In this document: piece after piece, positions 7,288-13,841 of the stretch
How the letters are laid out: every line of letters begins with the position of its first letter
Numbering within the stretch: position 1 is the stretch's first letter
Assembly (NCBI RefSeq): GCF_028830055.1
Contig: NZ_CP101655.1
Coordinates: 2,114,880-2,178,879, forward strand
From: Pseudomonas serboccidentalis
Lineage (GTDB): Bacteria > Pseudomonadota > Gammaproteobacteria > Pseudomonadales > Pseudomonadaceae
Direction: 5' to 3'
Length of the DNA stretch: 64,000 nucleotides
The notes under the pieces: model-generated
Database searches by the model: none
Told to the model about the DNA's origin: nothing
The model's input: only the letters and a program-made list of their open reading frames with translations
Translations under genes and position numbers: made by a program

Positions 7288-9496
7288 GGTATTGGGCCAA
7301 TTCGCCGATTACGGTCTGGAGCCAGCGCAACCGCTGGTGTTTGGCAAGCTGACCCGCTGCAAGACATCGCAGGACAAGGGCAAGGAAAAGAACGGCTGGT
7401 ACGTCGTCCACGAGCAGCGCACGGAGAAGGGCGACACCCTGATCTTCGGCGCCTTCGGTGACTGGCGTTCGGGCGAGACGCAGAAGATCAAGGTCAAGGC
7501 CGGCCGCATGTCCCCCGAGGAGCGCGAAGTGATGCGCGCTCGCCAGGAAGAAGCCAAGCGCCGCGCCGCCGAAATCGCGAATAACGCTGCGCGGCGGGCC
7601 GCGAAAAGAGCGCAAGGTTTGTTCGAGCGTATGCCGACCACCGGGCGCAGCGACTACCTGGATCGCAAACAAATCGTCGGCATCAACGTGCGTTACGCGC
7701 CACGCACCGGCGCCGTGTTGGTCCCAATGAAGAACGCCCGCGATCAGATCATGGGTCTGCAGGTGATCTTCCCGAACAAACAGGAAGACACCGGCCGCGA
7801 CAAATCCTACTGGCCTTACGGGATGGCGAAGGAGGGCACCTTCCACCTGCTCGGTCCGCACCCGGTACCGGGCGAACCGGTGCTGGTGTGTGAGGGTTAC
7901 GCCACCGGCGCCAGCCTGCACATGGCGACCTCGCTCGCGGTAGCCGTGGCCTTCGATGCGGGCAACCTGTTGGCCGTGTGCAAGGTCATGCGCGAACGCT
8001 TTGCCGGCTGCCCACTGATCATCTGTCGCGACGATGACTGGAAGACCACCAAGCCCAACGGCGATGCGTGGAACCCGGGTGAGGAGAAGGCCAGCAACGC
8101 CGCGTTGATCGTCGGTGCCCAAGTCGTCGCACCGATCTTCTCGATTGAGCGTCACGACAAGTGGACCGACTTCAACGATCTGCACGTCGCCGAAGGCCTC
8201 GACGCGGTTCGCCGACAAGTCCTCGCGGTGGTCCGCCCACCGGCAGCCGGTGGCTGGAAAGATCAGCTCGCTCGCAGTGAAAGTGGCGCACTGATCGCGC
8301 ACATGCAGAACGTCGAACTGATCCTGGCTCACGACGTGCGCTGGGCCGGGGTGATCAGCTACTGCGCTTTCAGCTCGAAGATCGTCAAGCTGCGTGCGGC
8401 GCCTTATGGCGGTGGCACCGGGGAGTGGGCCGACATCGATGATGTGCGCGTGATGAAGTGGCTCGCGCAGCAGTACAACCTGCGCGTGAAGTCTTCGCAG
8501 GTGATCGAGGCCGTCAGCGTCGTCGCTCACGACCACGCGTTTCACCCGGTGCGCGAGTACCTGAAAAAACTGGAATGGGATCGCGTGCCGCGCCTGGAGC
8601 GTTGGCTGACGGATGTCATGGGGGTGAAGGCAACCGACTACACCTCTAAGGTCGGCAAGCGCTGGATGATCTCGGCCGTGGCGCGGGTGATGAAGCCCGG
8701 CTGTAAAGCTGACTCGGTGATGATCCTCGAAGGCGTACAAGGCGCCGGTAAGTCGACCGCGATGAGCGTGCTCGGCGGTGAGTGGTTTATGGATACGCCG
8801 TTTGCCCTCGGTGACAAGGACGGCTTCCAGGCGATCCGCGGTAAGTGGATCGTCGAGCTGGGCGAACTGGACAGCTTCAACAAGGCCGAGAGCACCAAGG
8901 CCAAGCAGTTCTTCTCAGCGTCGACCGACACCTACCGCGAAAGCTATGGCCGCAGAACCCTGGACGTGCCACGCCAGTGTGTGTTCGTCGGTACCACCAA
9001 CCAGGACGAGTATCTCAAGGACGCCACCGGCAACCGCCGCTATTGGCCGGTGGCCTGTACCAAGGTCGACGTGGCGTTGCTGCGCGAGATCCGCGACCAA
9101 CTGTGGGCCGAAGCGATGTTCTGTTTTGAGGCCGGCGATCTCTGGTGGGTAACGCGAGAGGAAGCGCCGATGTTCAGCGAGGAACAGGACGAACGCTTTG
9201 TAGTGGACGAATGGGAAACGCCCATCCTGACCTGGCTCGAAGAGTCGCAAATCGGCGAGACCACCACCGGCAGTGAGGTAATGAGTCAGGCGCTCAAGCT
9301 CGATCCCGGTCATTGGGGCAAACCGGAGCAGATGCGCGTGGGTGCGATCCTACATCGACTGGGCTGGCGACGGTTCCGTTTGGGCGCCCTGAGCAAGAGC
9401 GGCCAGCGGCCTTGGGCGTACAAGAAACCGGAGGGTTGGGGCAGGGCGCCTGCGCTGGAACAACCTGAGTTCGAGGAGCCGTGCTTCGATGATTAA
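7277..9496 (+). CDS. Toprim primase / VapE-type superfamily 3-like helicase
   Basis: 739 residues from MLDEVLGQFADYGLEPAQPL. The first 290 residues carry a toprim domain (VCEGYATGASL near 200; acidic CRDDDW near 250) preceded by a basic region. The second half is the virulence-associated-E/phage helicase fold with Walker A EGVQGAGKST near residue 484, a Walker B-like WIVELGEL, and a TTNQDEYLKDATGNRRYWPV sensor/arginine-finger segment. Such proteins prime and unwind DNA for satellite or prophage replication. An upstream in-frame ATG lies inside the DksA-like gene and lacks a binding site, so it is rejected. Confidence 0.9.
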   Translation: MLDEVLGQFADYGLEPAQPLVFGKLTRCKTSQDKGKEKNGWYVVHEQRTEKGDTLIFGAFGDWRSGETQKIKVKAGRMSPEEREVMRARQEEAKRRAAEIANNAARRAAKRAQGLFERMPTTGRSDYLDRKQIVGINVRYAPRTGAVLVPMKNARDQIMGLQVIFPNKQEDTGRDKSYWPYGMAKEGTFHLLGPHPVPGEPVLVCEGYATGASLHMATSLAVAVAFDAGNLLAVCKVMRERFAGCPLIICRDDDWKTTKPNGDAWNPGEEKASNAALIVGAQVVAPIFSIERHDKWTDFNDLHVAEGLDAVRRQVLAVVRPPAAGGWKDQLARSESGALIAHMQNVELILAHDVRWAGVISYCAFSSKIVKLRAAPYGGGTGEWADIDDVRVMKWLAQQYNLRVKSSQVIEAVSVVAHDHAFHPVREYLKKLEWDRVPRLERWLTDVMGVKATDYTSKVGKRWMISAVARVMKPGCKADSVMILEGVQGAGKSTAMSVLGGEWFMDTPFALGDKDGFQAIRGKWIVELGELDSFNKAESTKAKQFFSASTDTYRESYGRRTLDVPRQCVFVGTTNQDEYLKDATGNRRYWPVACTKVDVALLREIRDQLWAEAMFCFEAGDLWWVTREEAPMFSEEQDERFVVDEWETPILTWLEESQIGETTTGSEVMSQALKLDPGHWGKPEQMRVGAILHRLGWRRFRLGALSKSGQRPWAYKKPEGWGRAPALEQPEFEEPCFDD

Positions 9497-9848
9497 GGCG
9501 ATCGATATGGCCCTCAAGCAATGGGCGCAGGAGCTGCATAGCGATGAGGTGGCCGCCGGTTACTCGGGCGGCAACATGGTCGCGATGATGATGGAAAGCG
9601 GTGGCCAGCTTGTGCGCGGAAGGCGCGGGAGCAGGGTGCCGCTGGAGGCCTCCCTGGACATCGAGCGCATCGTCAAGAAACGCCTTGATCCCGAGTTGAT
9701 GACGGTAGTCCAGGTGCATTACTTCCAGCCTGATGCGCCTCTGACTGCGCGTCTGGCTGAGAGTGGCTGCACACGCAACCTCTACTACCAGCGCCTGCAT
9801 GACGCTCACATCGTGGTTGAGCACTTCCTCCTGGGGGAAGCGGCTTGA
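9489..9848 (+). CDS. Phage late regulator-like protein (antitermination Q / DUF1133-like)
   Basis: 119 residues beginning MIKAIDMALKQWAQELHSDE. The pattern GGNMVAMMMESGGQLVRGRRG, then a VHYF segment and a C-terminal helix-turn-helix-like LAESGCTRNLYYQRLHDAH, resembles small phage proteins placed where antiterminator Q lies. It overlaps the helicase stop by eight bases. It probably controls late (lysis and terminase) transcription; the exact family is not certain. Confidence 0.6.
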   Translation: MIKAIDMALKQWAQELHSDEVAAGYSGGNMVAMMMESGGQLVRGRRGSRVPLEASLDIERIVKKRLDPELMTVVQVHYFQPDAPLTARLAESGCTRNLYYQRLHDAHIVVEHFLLGEAA

Positions 9849-9874
9849 TCGTGGGCATTACTCTGGCTCACGCC

Positions 9875-10151
9875 GTCCCACTGGCCTGCCTCCGTCCCAC
9901 TGCTTTTTGCGGTGGTGGGACGGGCGCAGGCCACGTCGTTGTTGGGCTGTCCCACCGTCCCACCTTTTTCATGCCTCCCGCCCGTGTATGCGTAGCGGGC
10001 ATCAATGCGCGTGTTCACGCGCACGCGTGTTTTTAAATATTCTCTCTATACACGAGAAAAGAGAGATAAAAGTAGGACGGTGGGGCAAAGCCCCAATCTG
10101 CGGGGCTTTCAGACGTCCCACCTTGTTTTGGAGAGGTGGGACGCATGGGAC
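9875..10151. repeat. Iteron-like cluster of GTCCCAC heptamers, putative replication origin
   Basis: Seven perfect heptamers: forward at 9875, 9894, 9949, 9957 and 10115, inverted (GTGGGAC) at 9915 and 10136. Near copies lie at 10080 and 10145. Between the groups is an AT-rich tract near 10033-10073 containing TCTCTC/GAGAGA. There is no gene in the 540 bp. Lying just after the primase-helicase gene, this resembles satellite phage origins, where the primase-helicase binds short iterons. The origin role is inference. Confidence 0.5.
10087..10109. terminator. Hairpin inside the heptamer cluster
   Basis: A perfect AAAGCCCC / GGGGCTTT stem with a seven-base loop. There is no clean T run beyond CTTTC, so it may be a terminator or a structural element of the putative origin. 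Confidence 0.5.
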
Positions 10152-10343
10152 GCCGCTAAAACACCAGAAGCAAAAGCCAGCCGGGTTGAGATATTCACCG
10201 ACATTCGCCAGCCGTTCACCGGGCGTCACCCACACATTCACCGGATGGCATTAAAACGGTCTTGCTGCCACCAGAATCGACCTGTAAAAAGGGGCCATCT
10301 TCGATGGGTGCGACCGCAAAGCGCGGCAGGCCACCCACTACCT

Positions 10344-10370
10344 GACCCGGCCATTGCGCCGGGTCTTTTT
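10344..10370 (+). terminator. Rho-independent terminator before the holin gene
   Basis: A GACCCGGC / GCCGGGTC stem followed by five T. It separates the early block from the lysis gene and could be a target for the Q-like protein. Confidence 0.75.
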
Positions 10371-10388
10371 GTTTAAGGGGCAGGGGCA

Positions 10389-10721
10389 GTGACGAACGAG
10401 CAACAGGCACTGGCAGAGATGCCGATCTGGTTGGTGATTGCCCTGTCCTTGGTGGGCGGCGTGTCCGGCGAGATGTGGCGCGCTGACAAGGACGGGGCGA
10501 GAGGCTGGGCATTGTTGCGCCGCCTCGCACTTCGGTCCGGTGCCTGCATCGTCTGCGGCGTGTCAGCGATGATGTTGCTGTTTGGCGCGGGCCTGTCGAT
10601 CTGGACAGCGGGTGCCTTGGGTTGCCTGACCGCGATGGCCGGCGCCGATGTCGCCATCGGCTTGTACGAACGCTGGGTGGCCAAGCGGCTGGACCTGAGC
10701 GAGGCCGAACCGAAAGCATGA
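10389..10721 (+). CDS. Phage holin
   Basis: 110 residues with a GTG start and a GGGGCAGGGGCA-type binding site. The protein begins MTNEQQALAEMPIWLVIALS and has about three hydrophobic segments (12-30, 52-72, 75-92) and a charged C terminus (WVAKRLDLSEAEPKA), typical of small holins that open the inner membrane for the endolysin. No endolysin or spanin gene follows, so the lysis cassette is incomplete here. Confidence 0.75.
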   Translation: MTNEQQALAEMPIWLVIALSLVGGVSGEMWRADKDGARGWALLRRLALRSGACIVCGVSAMMLLFGAGLSIWTAGALGCLTAMAGADVAIGLYERWVAKRLDLSEAEPKA

Positions 10722-10738
10722 GCCGGGCAGGCCGGGTA

Positions 10739-10806
10739 GGGCGCCGATTTTTACGGGTCCTCCCCAAGGGCCGCCCCCTACACGGGTTAGCGAACTCGCG
10801 GAATCT
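10739..10806. repeat. cos-like segment, first copy
   Basis: A GC-rich tract, GGCGCCG ... GGGTCCTCCCC ... CACGGGTTAGCGAACTCGCGG, of the kind found near the packaging site and small terminase gene of cos phages. The last 26 bases match 12079-12104 at about 20 positions, so it looks like a diverged copy of the segment before terS. The cos assignment is inference. Confidence 0.4.
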
Positions 10807-10853
10807 CTCTAGCTGAAACCTTCGCAGGGATGTCCGTCTTTTCAAAGGAGTGG

Positions 10854-11696
10854 CTAAAGGGCAATCATGTCTGCGATCTGGTAACCAAGATTTGTGACTT
10901 GATAGATTTCGCCTTTGTAGCCCTGACCGACGATAAGGCCTTCGTTCGAGAGTTCGAGAATCGCTTGTTCCCATTTGGCTACTTCTCGGCGGTCTCTCTT
11001 TTCGGCGACGAGATTCTTACCGTTTGTTTGGACGTCTGTACCTTCCATGTATTCGACATGAATGATTGTCCCATGAGCGTCCAGGCTAGCTTCCTTCAAC
11101 AGAATTTGAGCTTCATCAGAAAGCTTCGGGATCTGCGTTTGAGATTCGGAGATTTCGCTTGAGCTATGGCTTTCCAATTTGTTGAAGATTGGATGCTCGT
11201 TGACCTTAAGCTGGAGGTGTCGATAAAGCTTTGTTCGAAAGTCCGCGAGACTGTCGTAGCTCTGATAGAGCCCTCGACTTTGGCAATCGGTTTTGAATTT
11301 CTTAACTGCTGCGGCCTGCTCAAGCTCAACGGAGTCGAAGACCACTGGTTGAGATGAAAAATACAACATTGCTGGCTTGCCTGACTGAATGTGTTTTTCG
11401 AGCTCTTCGACGGTGCCACTCGCGTAGTCTTCGGTTGGCGTACCAATCCTCGTCCAAAACACGCCTATCAGCAGGTCACATTTCTCTAGGATTTGCTCAT
11501 TGATGATAGCTTGAGGGGAGTTGCCCATTTCTGGAGAGGAGTGAGACTCCCAGCCAATGGGAAGCAAAACGATCTTCCGTGTATTGGAATGAACTGCGTT
11601 CCACTCATAAATGACGTCGCGCACAATCGCGCGCTCGGAGGCTACATCACCTGGTGAGGCAATCATCACGTTGAACGCTTCTGCGGCATAGCTCAT
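10854..11696 (-). CDS. DUF4062 (TIR-like) domain protein with C-terminal winged-helix-like region, candidate defence gene
   Basis: 280 residues. The first 125 match DUF4062: FNVMIASPGDVASERAIVRD, then WESHSSPEMG, INEQILEKCDLLIGVFWTRIG, SGTVEELEKHIQSGKPAMLYF. DUF4062 is related to TIR and SEFIR folds, many of which degrade NAD or signal in antiphage systems; the SGTVEELE glutamate corresponds to the region holding the catalytic Glu in TIR enzymes. The last 90 residues (LSDEAQILLKEAS... LSNEGLIVGQGYKGEIYQVT) resemble a winged-helix sensor. The gene opposes its phage neighbours and is lower in GC. Its position between holin and terS is a typical cargo slot. Binding site GAGG. Confidence 0.75.
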   Translation of the reverse strand: MSYAAEAFNVMIASPGDVASERAIVRDVIYEWNAVHSNTRKIVLLPIGWESHSSPEMGNSPQAIINEQILEKCDLLIGVFWTRIGTPTEDYASGTVEELEKHIQSGKPAMLYFSSQPVVFDSVELEQAAAVKKFKTDCQSRGLYQSYDSLADFRTKLYRHLQLKVNEHPIFNKLESHSSSEISESQTQIPKLSDEAQILLKEASLDAHGTIIHVEYMEGTDVQTNGKNLVAEKRDRREVAKWEQAILELSNEGLIVGQGYKGEIYQVTNLGYQIADMIAL

Positions 11697-11771
11697 TGCA
11701 CATCCTCAGAAAGGGGGCGGGGTGTTAAAGCTGAAGGTGATCGCACCAAGGCATGGCCATCAAGGCGCGTC

Positions 11772-11972
11772 TCAGCACTGAAAGCGATCGCGTATGTGCT
11801 GGTTGTAGTAGGCGCCTTTGGACACAGCTGCCATCAAGCCATTGTGTATGGTTGATGGGACACCGCAGAAGTCGTAGGAGTGGCCTTGTTCAAAGCGGAT
11901 CCTCATTCGTCTCGTTGCAGGATCGTAGCCAACGGCGGTCATCGCACTGGAACGCACAGCAATCATTTCCAT
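11772..11972 (-). CDS. KTSC-domain protein
   Basis: 66 residues beginning MEMIAVRSSAMTAVGYDPAT, then RMRIRFEQGHSYDFCGVPS and a GAYYNQHIRDRF end. This is the KTSC domain (PF13619), a short fold named for a conserved Lys-Thr-Ser-Cys set; the conserved set is only partly present here. Similar domains occur as lone proteins or fused to RNA-related enzymes; their function is unclear. It is co-oriented with the DUF4062 gene 75 bp downstream, so the two may form one cargo unit. Confidence 0.75.
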   Translation of the reverse strand: MEMIAVRSSAMTAVGYDPATRRMRIRFEQGHSYDFCGVPSTIHNGLMAAVSKGAYYNQHIRDRFQC

Positions 11973-12047
11973 GACTTCTCACCTTCTGACTGATCGTCCA
12001 CAGAGACTAGTCGAACGAGGCGGATCTGCTGGCCAGGCCACCGAAAA

Positions 12048-12162
12048 GGCGCCGGGGACCCTGAGGACTTTCAAAGGGCACGGGGTCGGAAACCCGCGGG
12101 ATCTTGTTAGTGGCTGGGTTGGAAAGTTAGTTGACCCCAGTTGACTGGTTGACCAGTTGACC
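12048..12162. promoter_or_regulatory. cos-like segment, second copy, with GTTGAC iterons before terS
   Basis: A GC-rich block at 12048-12104 resembles 10739-10806. It is followed by four direct GTTGAC repeats at 12130, 12140, 12148 and 12156 (spacing 10, 8, 8). Small-terminase recognition sites usually lie next to the terS gene, so these repeats are candidate TerS binding sites (cosB-like). No T-rich promoter is obvious. Confidence 0.5.
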
Positions 12163-12184
12163 GGGCTTGGAAATAGGAGGCTTC

Positions 12185-12775
12185 ATGGCATTTTTAACAC
12201 GTAAGGAATACGGTGAGCTCAAGGGGTGGTCCAAGCAATACATCAGCAAATTGATACTCAATAATCGACTGGTGCTGGATGAAGCGGGCCGGATCGATGT
12301 CGATGCCAGCGAACAGTTTCTGGAGGTGACGCGGGATCCGAGTAAGGCCGGCGTCAGCGCTCGACACCAGCAGGAACGGCTCCAGCGTGACGTCTACAGC
12401 CACGTCACATTAAAATCCGAACCGACTAACACGGCTGCGCCGCCGCCCGTTGATTCGGCCCAGGGGCACTCTCCGGACTTTCAGAAAGCACGAGCGCATC
12501 GCGAGCATTACCTGGCGCGAATGGCGGAGATGGAGTTTCGCAAGGCGCAGGGTGAACTGGTCGAGATCAGCTTCGTGCAGAAGGCTGCGTATGAAACCGC
12601 GCGTTCGCTCAATCAATCGCTGATGAGCCTGTCGCCGCAATTGGCGCCGCAGCTGGCCGCGCTGTCGGATCCATGGGAGGTGGAGCGGCAACTGACCGCT
12701 GCGCTGCGCCAACGGCTTAACGAGGCGGCTCAGGTGTCTAGCGATGACTTTGGCGTCGTATTGAGCGAATGCTGA
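12185..12775 (+). CDS. terS: Phage terminase small subunit (Nu1-like)
   Basis: 196 residues from MAFLTRKEYGELKGWSKQYI, with an AGGAGG site six bases upstream. The N-terminal helix-turn-helix (KEYGELKGWSKQYISKLILNNRLVLD) binds DNA in Nu1-type small terminases. A linker and a long helical C-terminal half (ARMAEMEFRKAQGELVEISF... LRQRLNEAAQ) follow, matching the oligomerisation part. Normally terL, portal and capsid genes come next; here a T6SS cluster follows, so this is a stranded packaging gene or a satellite-type terS used to redirect helper packaging. Confidence 0.8.
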   Translation: MAFLTRKEYGELKGWSKQYISKLILNNRLVLDEAGRIDVDASEQFLEVTRDPSKAGVSARHQQERLQRDVYSHVTLKSEPTNTAAPPPVDSAQGHSPDFQKARAHREHYLARMAEMEFRKAQGELVEISFVQKAAYETARSLNQSLMSLSPQLAPQLAALSDPWEVERQLTAALRQRLNEAAQVSSDDFGVVLSEC

Positions 12776-12908
12776 GGATATCCCTTGCTTAGGATTTGTT
12801 ATGGTTTGTGGAAAGGTGTGCTTCTTATGTTTGGCCATCTTGAAATGCAGTCATGACCTGGCACCATCAAAACTTCAGCCGTTGATGTGTTGGGGGGCTT
12901 TTTTGAAA

Positions 12909-13032
12909 GTGCGCAACTTCTTGCGCACTTGTTCCGCATATTTGGCTCAATAAATCGCTACAGCCCAAGTAGATCGTGGTCTCCAGCCAAGTGCGCAACT
13001 TCTTGCACACCACTGCGCAACTTCTTGCGCAC
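12909..13032. promoter_or_regulatory. Three 20-bp palindromes upstream of hcp, putative activator-binding sites
   Basis: GTGCGCAACTTCTTGCGCAC (12909-12928) is a perfect dyad with 8-bp arms. Copies with one change lie at 12991-13010 and 13013-13032. They sit about 85-210 bp upstream of a sigma-54-like promoter, the usual distance for enhancer-binding proteins. They could also be hairpins. Nothing else was seen in 12776-13198. Confidence 0.5.
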
Positions 13033-13114
13033 TTTTCGATTATTTTCTGCGGATTTATCCCAGCCTCCGCAAGGAAAACGCTCGCAAGCCCGGTTTATAA
13101 GGCTCGAAAAAAGT

Positions 13115-13130
13115 TGGCATGTAATTTGAT
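13115..13130 (+). promoter_or_regulatory. Sigma-54-like promoter of hcp
   Basis: TGGCATG-TAAT-TTGAT matches the -24/-12 consensus (TGGCACG-N4-TTGCW) except for two positions, with the required GG-N10-G spacing. A transcript would begin near 13140, leaving a 60-base leader before hcp. The weak -12 (GA instead of GC) lowers confidence. Confidence 0.4.
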
Positions 13131-13198
13131 GGCAAGTGGCCGCCTCTTAGGTGATTTCACCTATGACTCATCCACTGATCCAGCAAGGAGCACCTCCC

Positions 13199-13714
13199 AT
13201 GGCAACACCAGCGTACATGTCGGTTACCGGCGAAAAACAAGGCCTGATCACTGCAGGCGCATTCACCGCTGACTCCGTTGGCAACACCTACCAGGAAGGT
13301 CACGAAGACCAGGTCATGGTTCAGGCGTTCAGCCACGACGTGATCATCCCGCGTGACCCGCAATCCGGTCAGCCAACCGGTCAGCGCGTTCACAAGCCAG
13401 TTGTAATCACCAAGGTCTACGACAAGGCTTCGCCTCTGCTGCAAGCCGCTCTGACCTCCGGCGAGCGCATGAGCGAAATCGTTATCCAGTGGTTCCGTAC
13501 TTCGGCTCAAGGTACTCAAGAGCACTACTACACCACCAAACTGGAAGACGCGATCATCGTCGCCATCAACAACAAAATGCACAACTGCCAGGATCCAGGC
13601 AACTCGCACTTCACCCACCTGGAAGAAGTGCAGTTCACCTACCGCAAAATCACCTGGACCCACGAAGTCTCGGGTACTTCGGGTTCCGATGACTGGCGTG
13701 CTCCAGTCGTTTAA
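13199..13714 (+). CDS. hcp: Type VI secretion Hcp tube protein
   Basis: 171 residues from MATPAYMSVTGEKQGLITAG, preceded by AAGGAG; an upstream in-frame ATG has no binding site. The sequence carries Hcp landmarks: GEKQG, QVMVQAFSHDVIIPRDP, HKPVVITKVYDKASPLLQAA, IQWFR and a HLEEVQFTYRKITWTHE end. Hcp hexamers stack as the inner tube of the T6SS and carry small effectors. No TssA-M core genes are in the window, so this is an orphan cluster that must use a secretion machine encoded elsewhere. Confidence 0.95.
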   Translation: MATPAYMSVTGEKQGLITAGAFTADSVGNTYQEGHEDQVMVQAFSHDVIIPRDPQSGQPTGQRVHKPVVITKVYDKASPLLQAALTSGERMSEIVIQWFRTSAQGTQEHYYTTKLEDAIIVAINNKMHNCQDPGNSHFTHLEEVQFTYRKITWTHEVSGTSGSDDWRAPVV

Positions 13715-13841
13715 TCGCGGCTGATGGTTGTACCGTCTCGGCCAGCGCTGCTGGCCGAGATCATGAATTTCAAAAGATTTTTTTGCCGCCAGATCCTTAG
13801 CGATCTGGCGCGTATCGCAGCACTGCGTAAGGGACAAGGGA

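Noticed and set aside
7241..8740. A 499-codon open frame antisense to the helicase gene
   Set aside because: It mirrors a GC-rich gene with clear toprim and Walker motifs on the plus strand; the antisense protein has low-complexity His/Arg/Val composition and no motif.
12909..13032. Possible CRISPR array from three similar 20-bp units
   Set aside because: Spacing is irregular (82 and 22 bp), units are short palindromes and no cas genes are nearby; regulatory sites are more likely.
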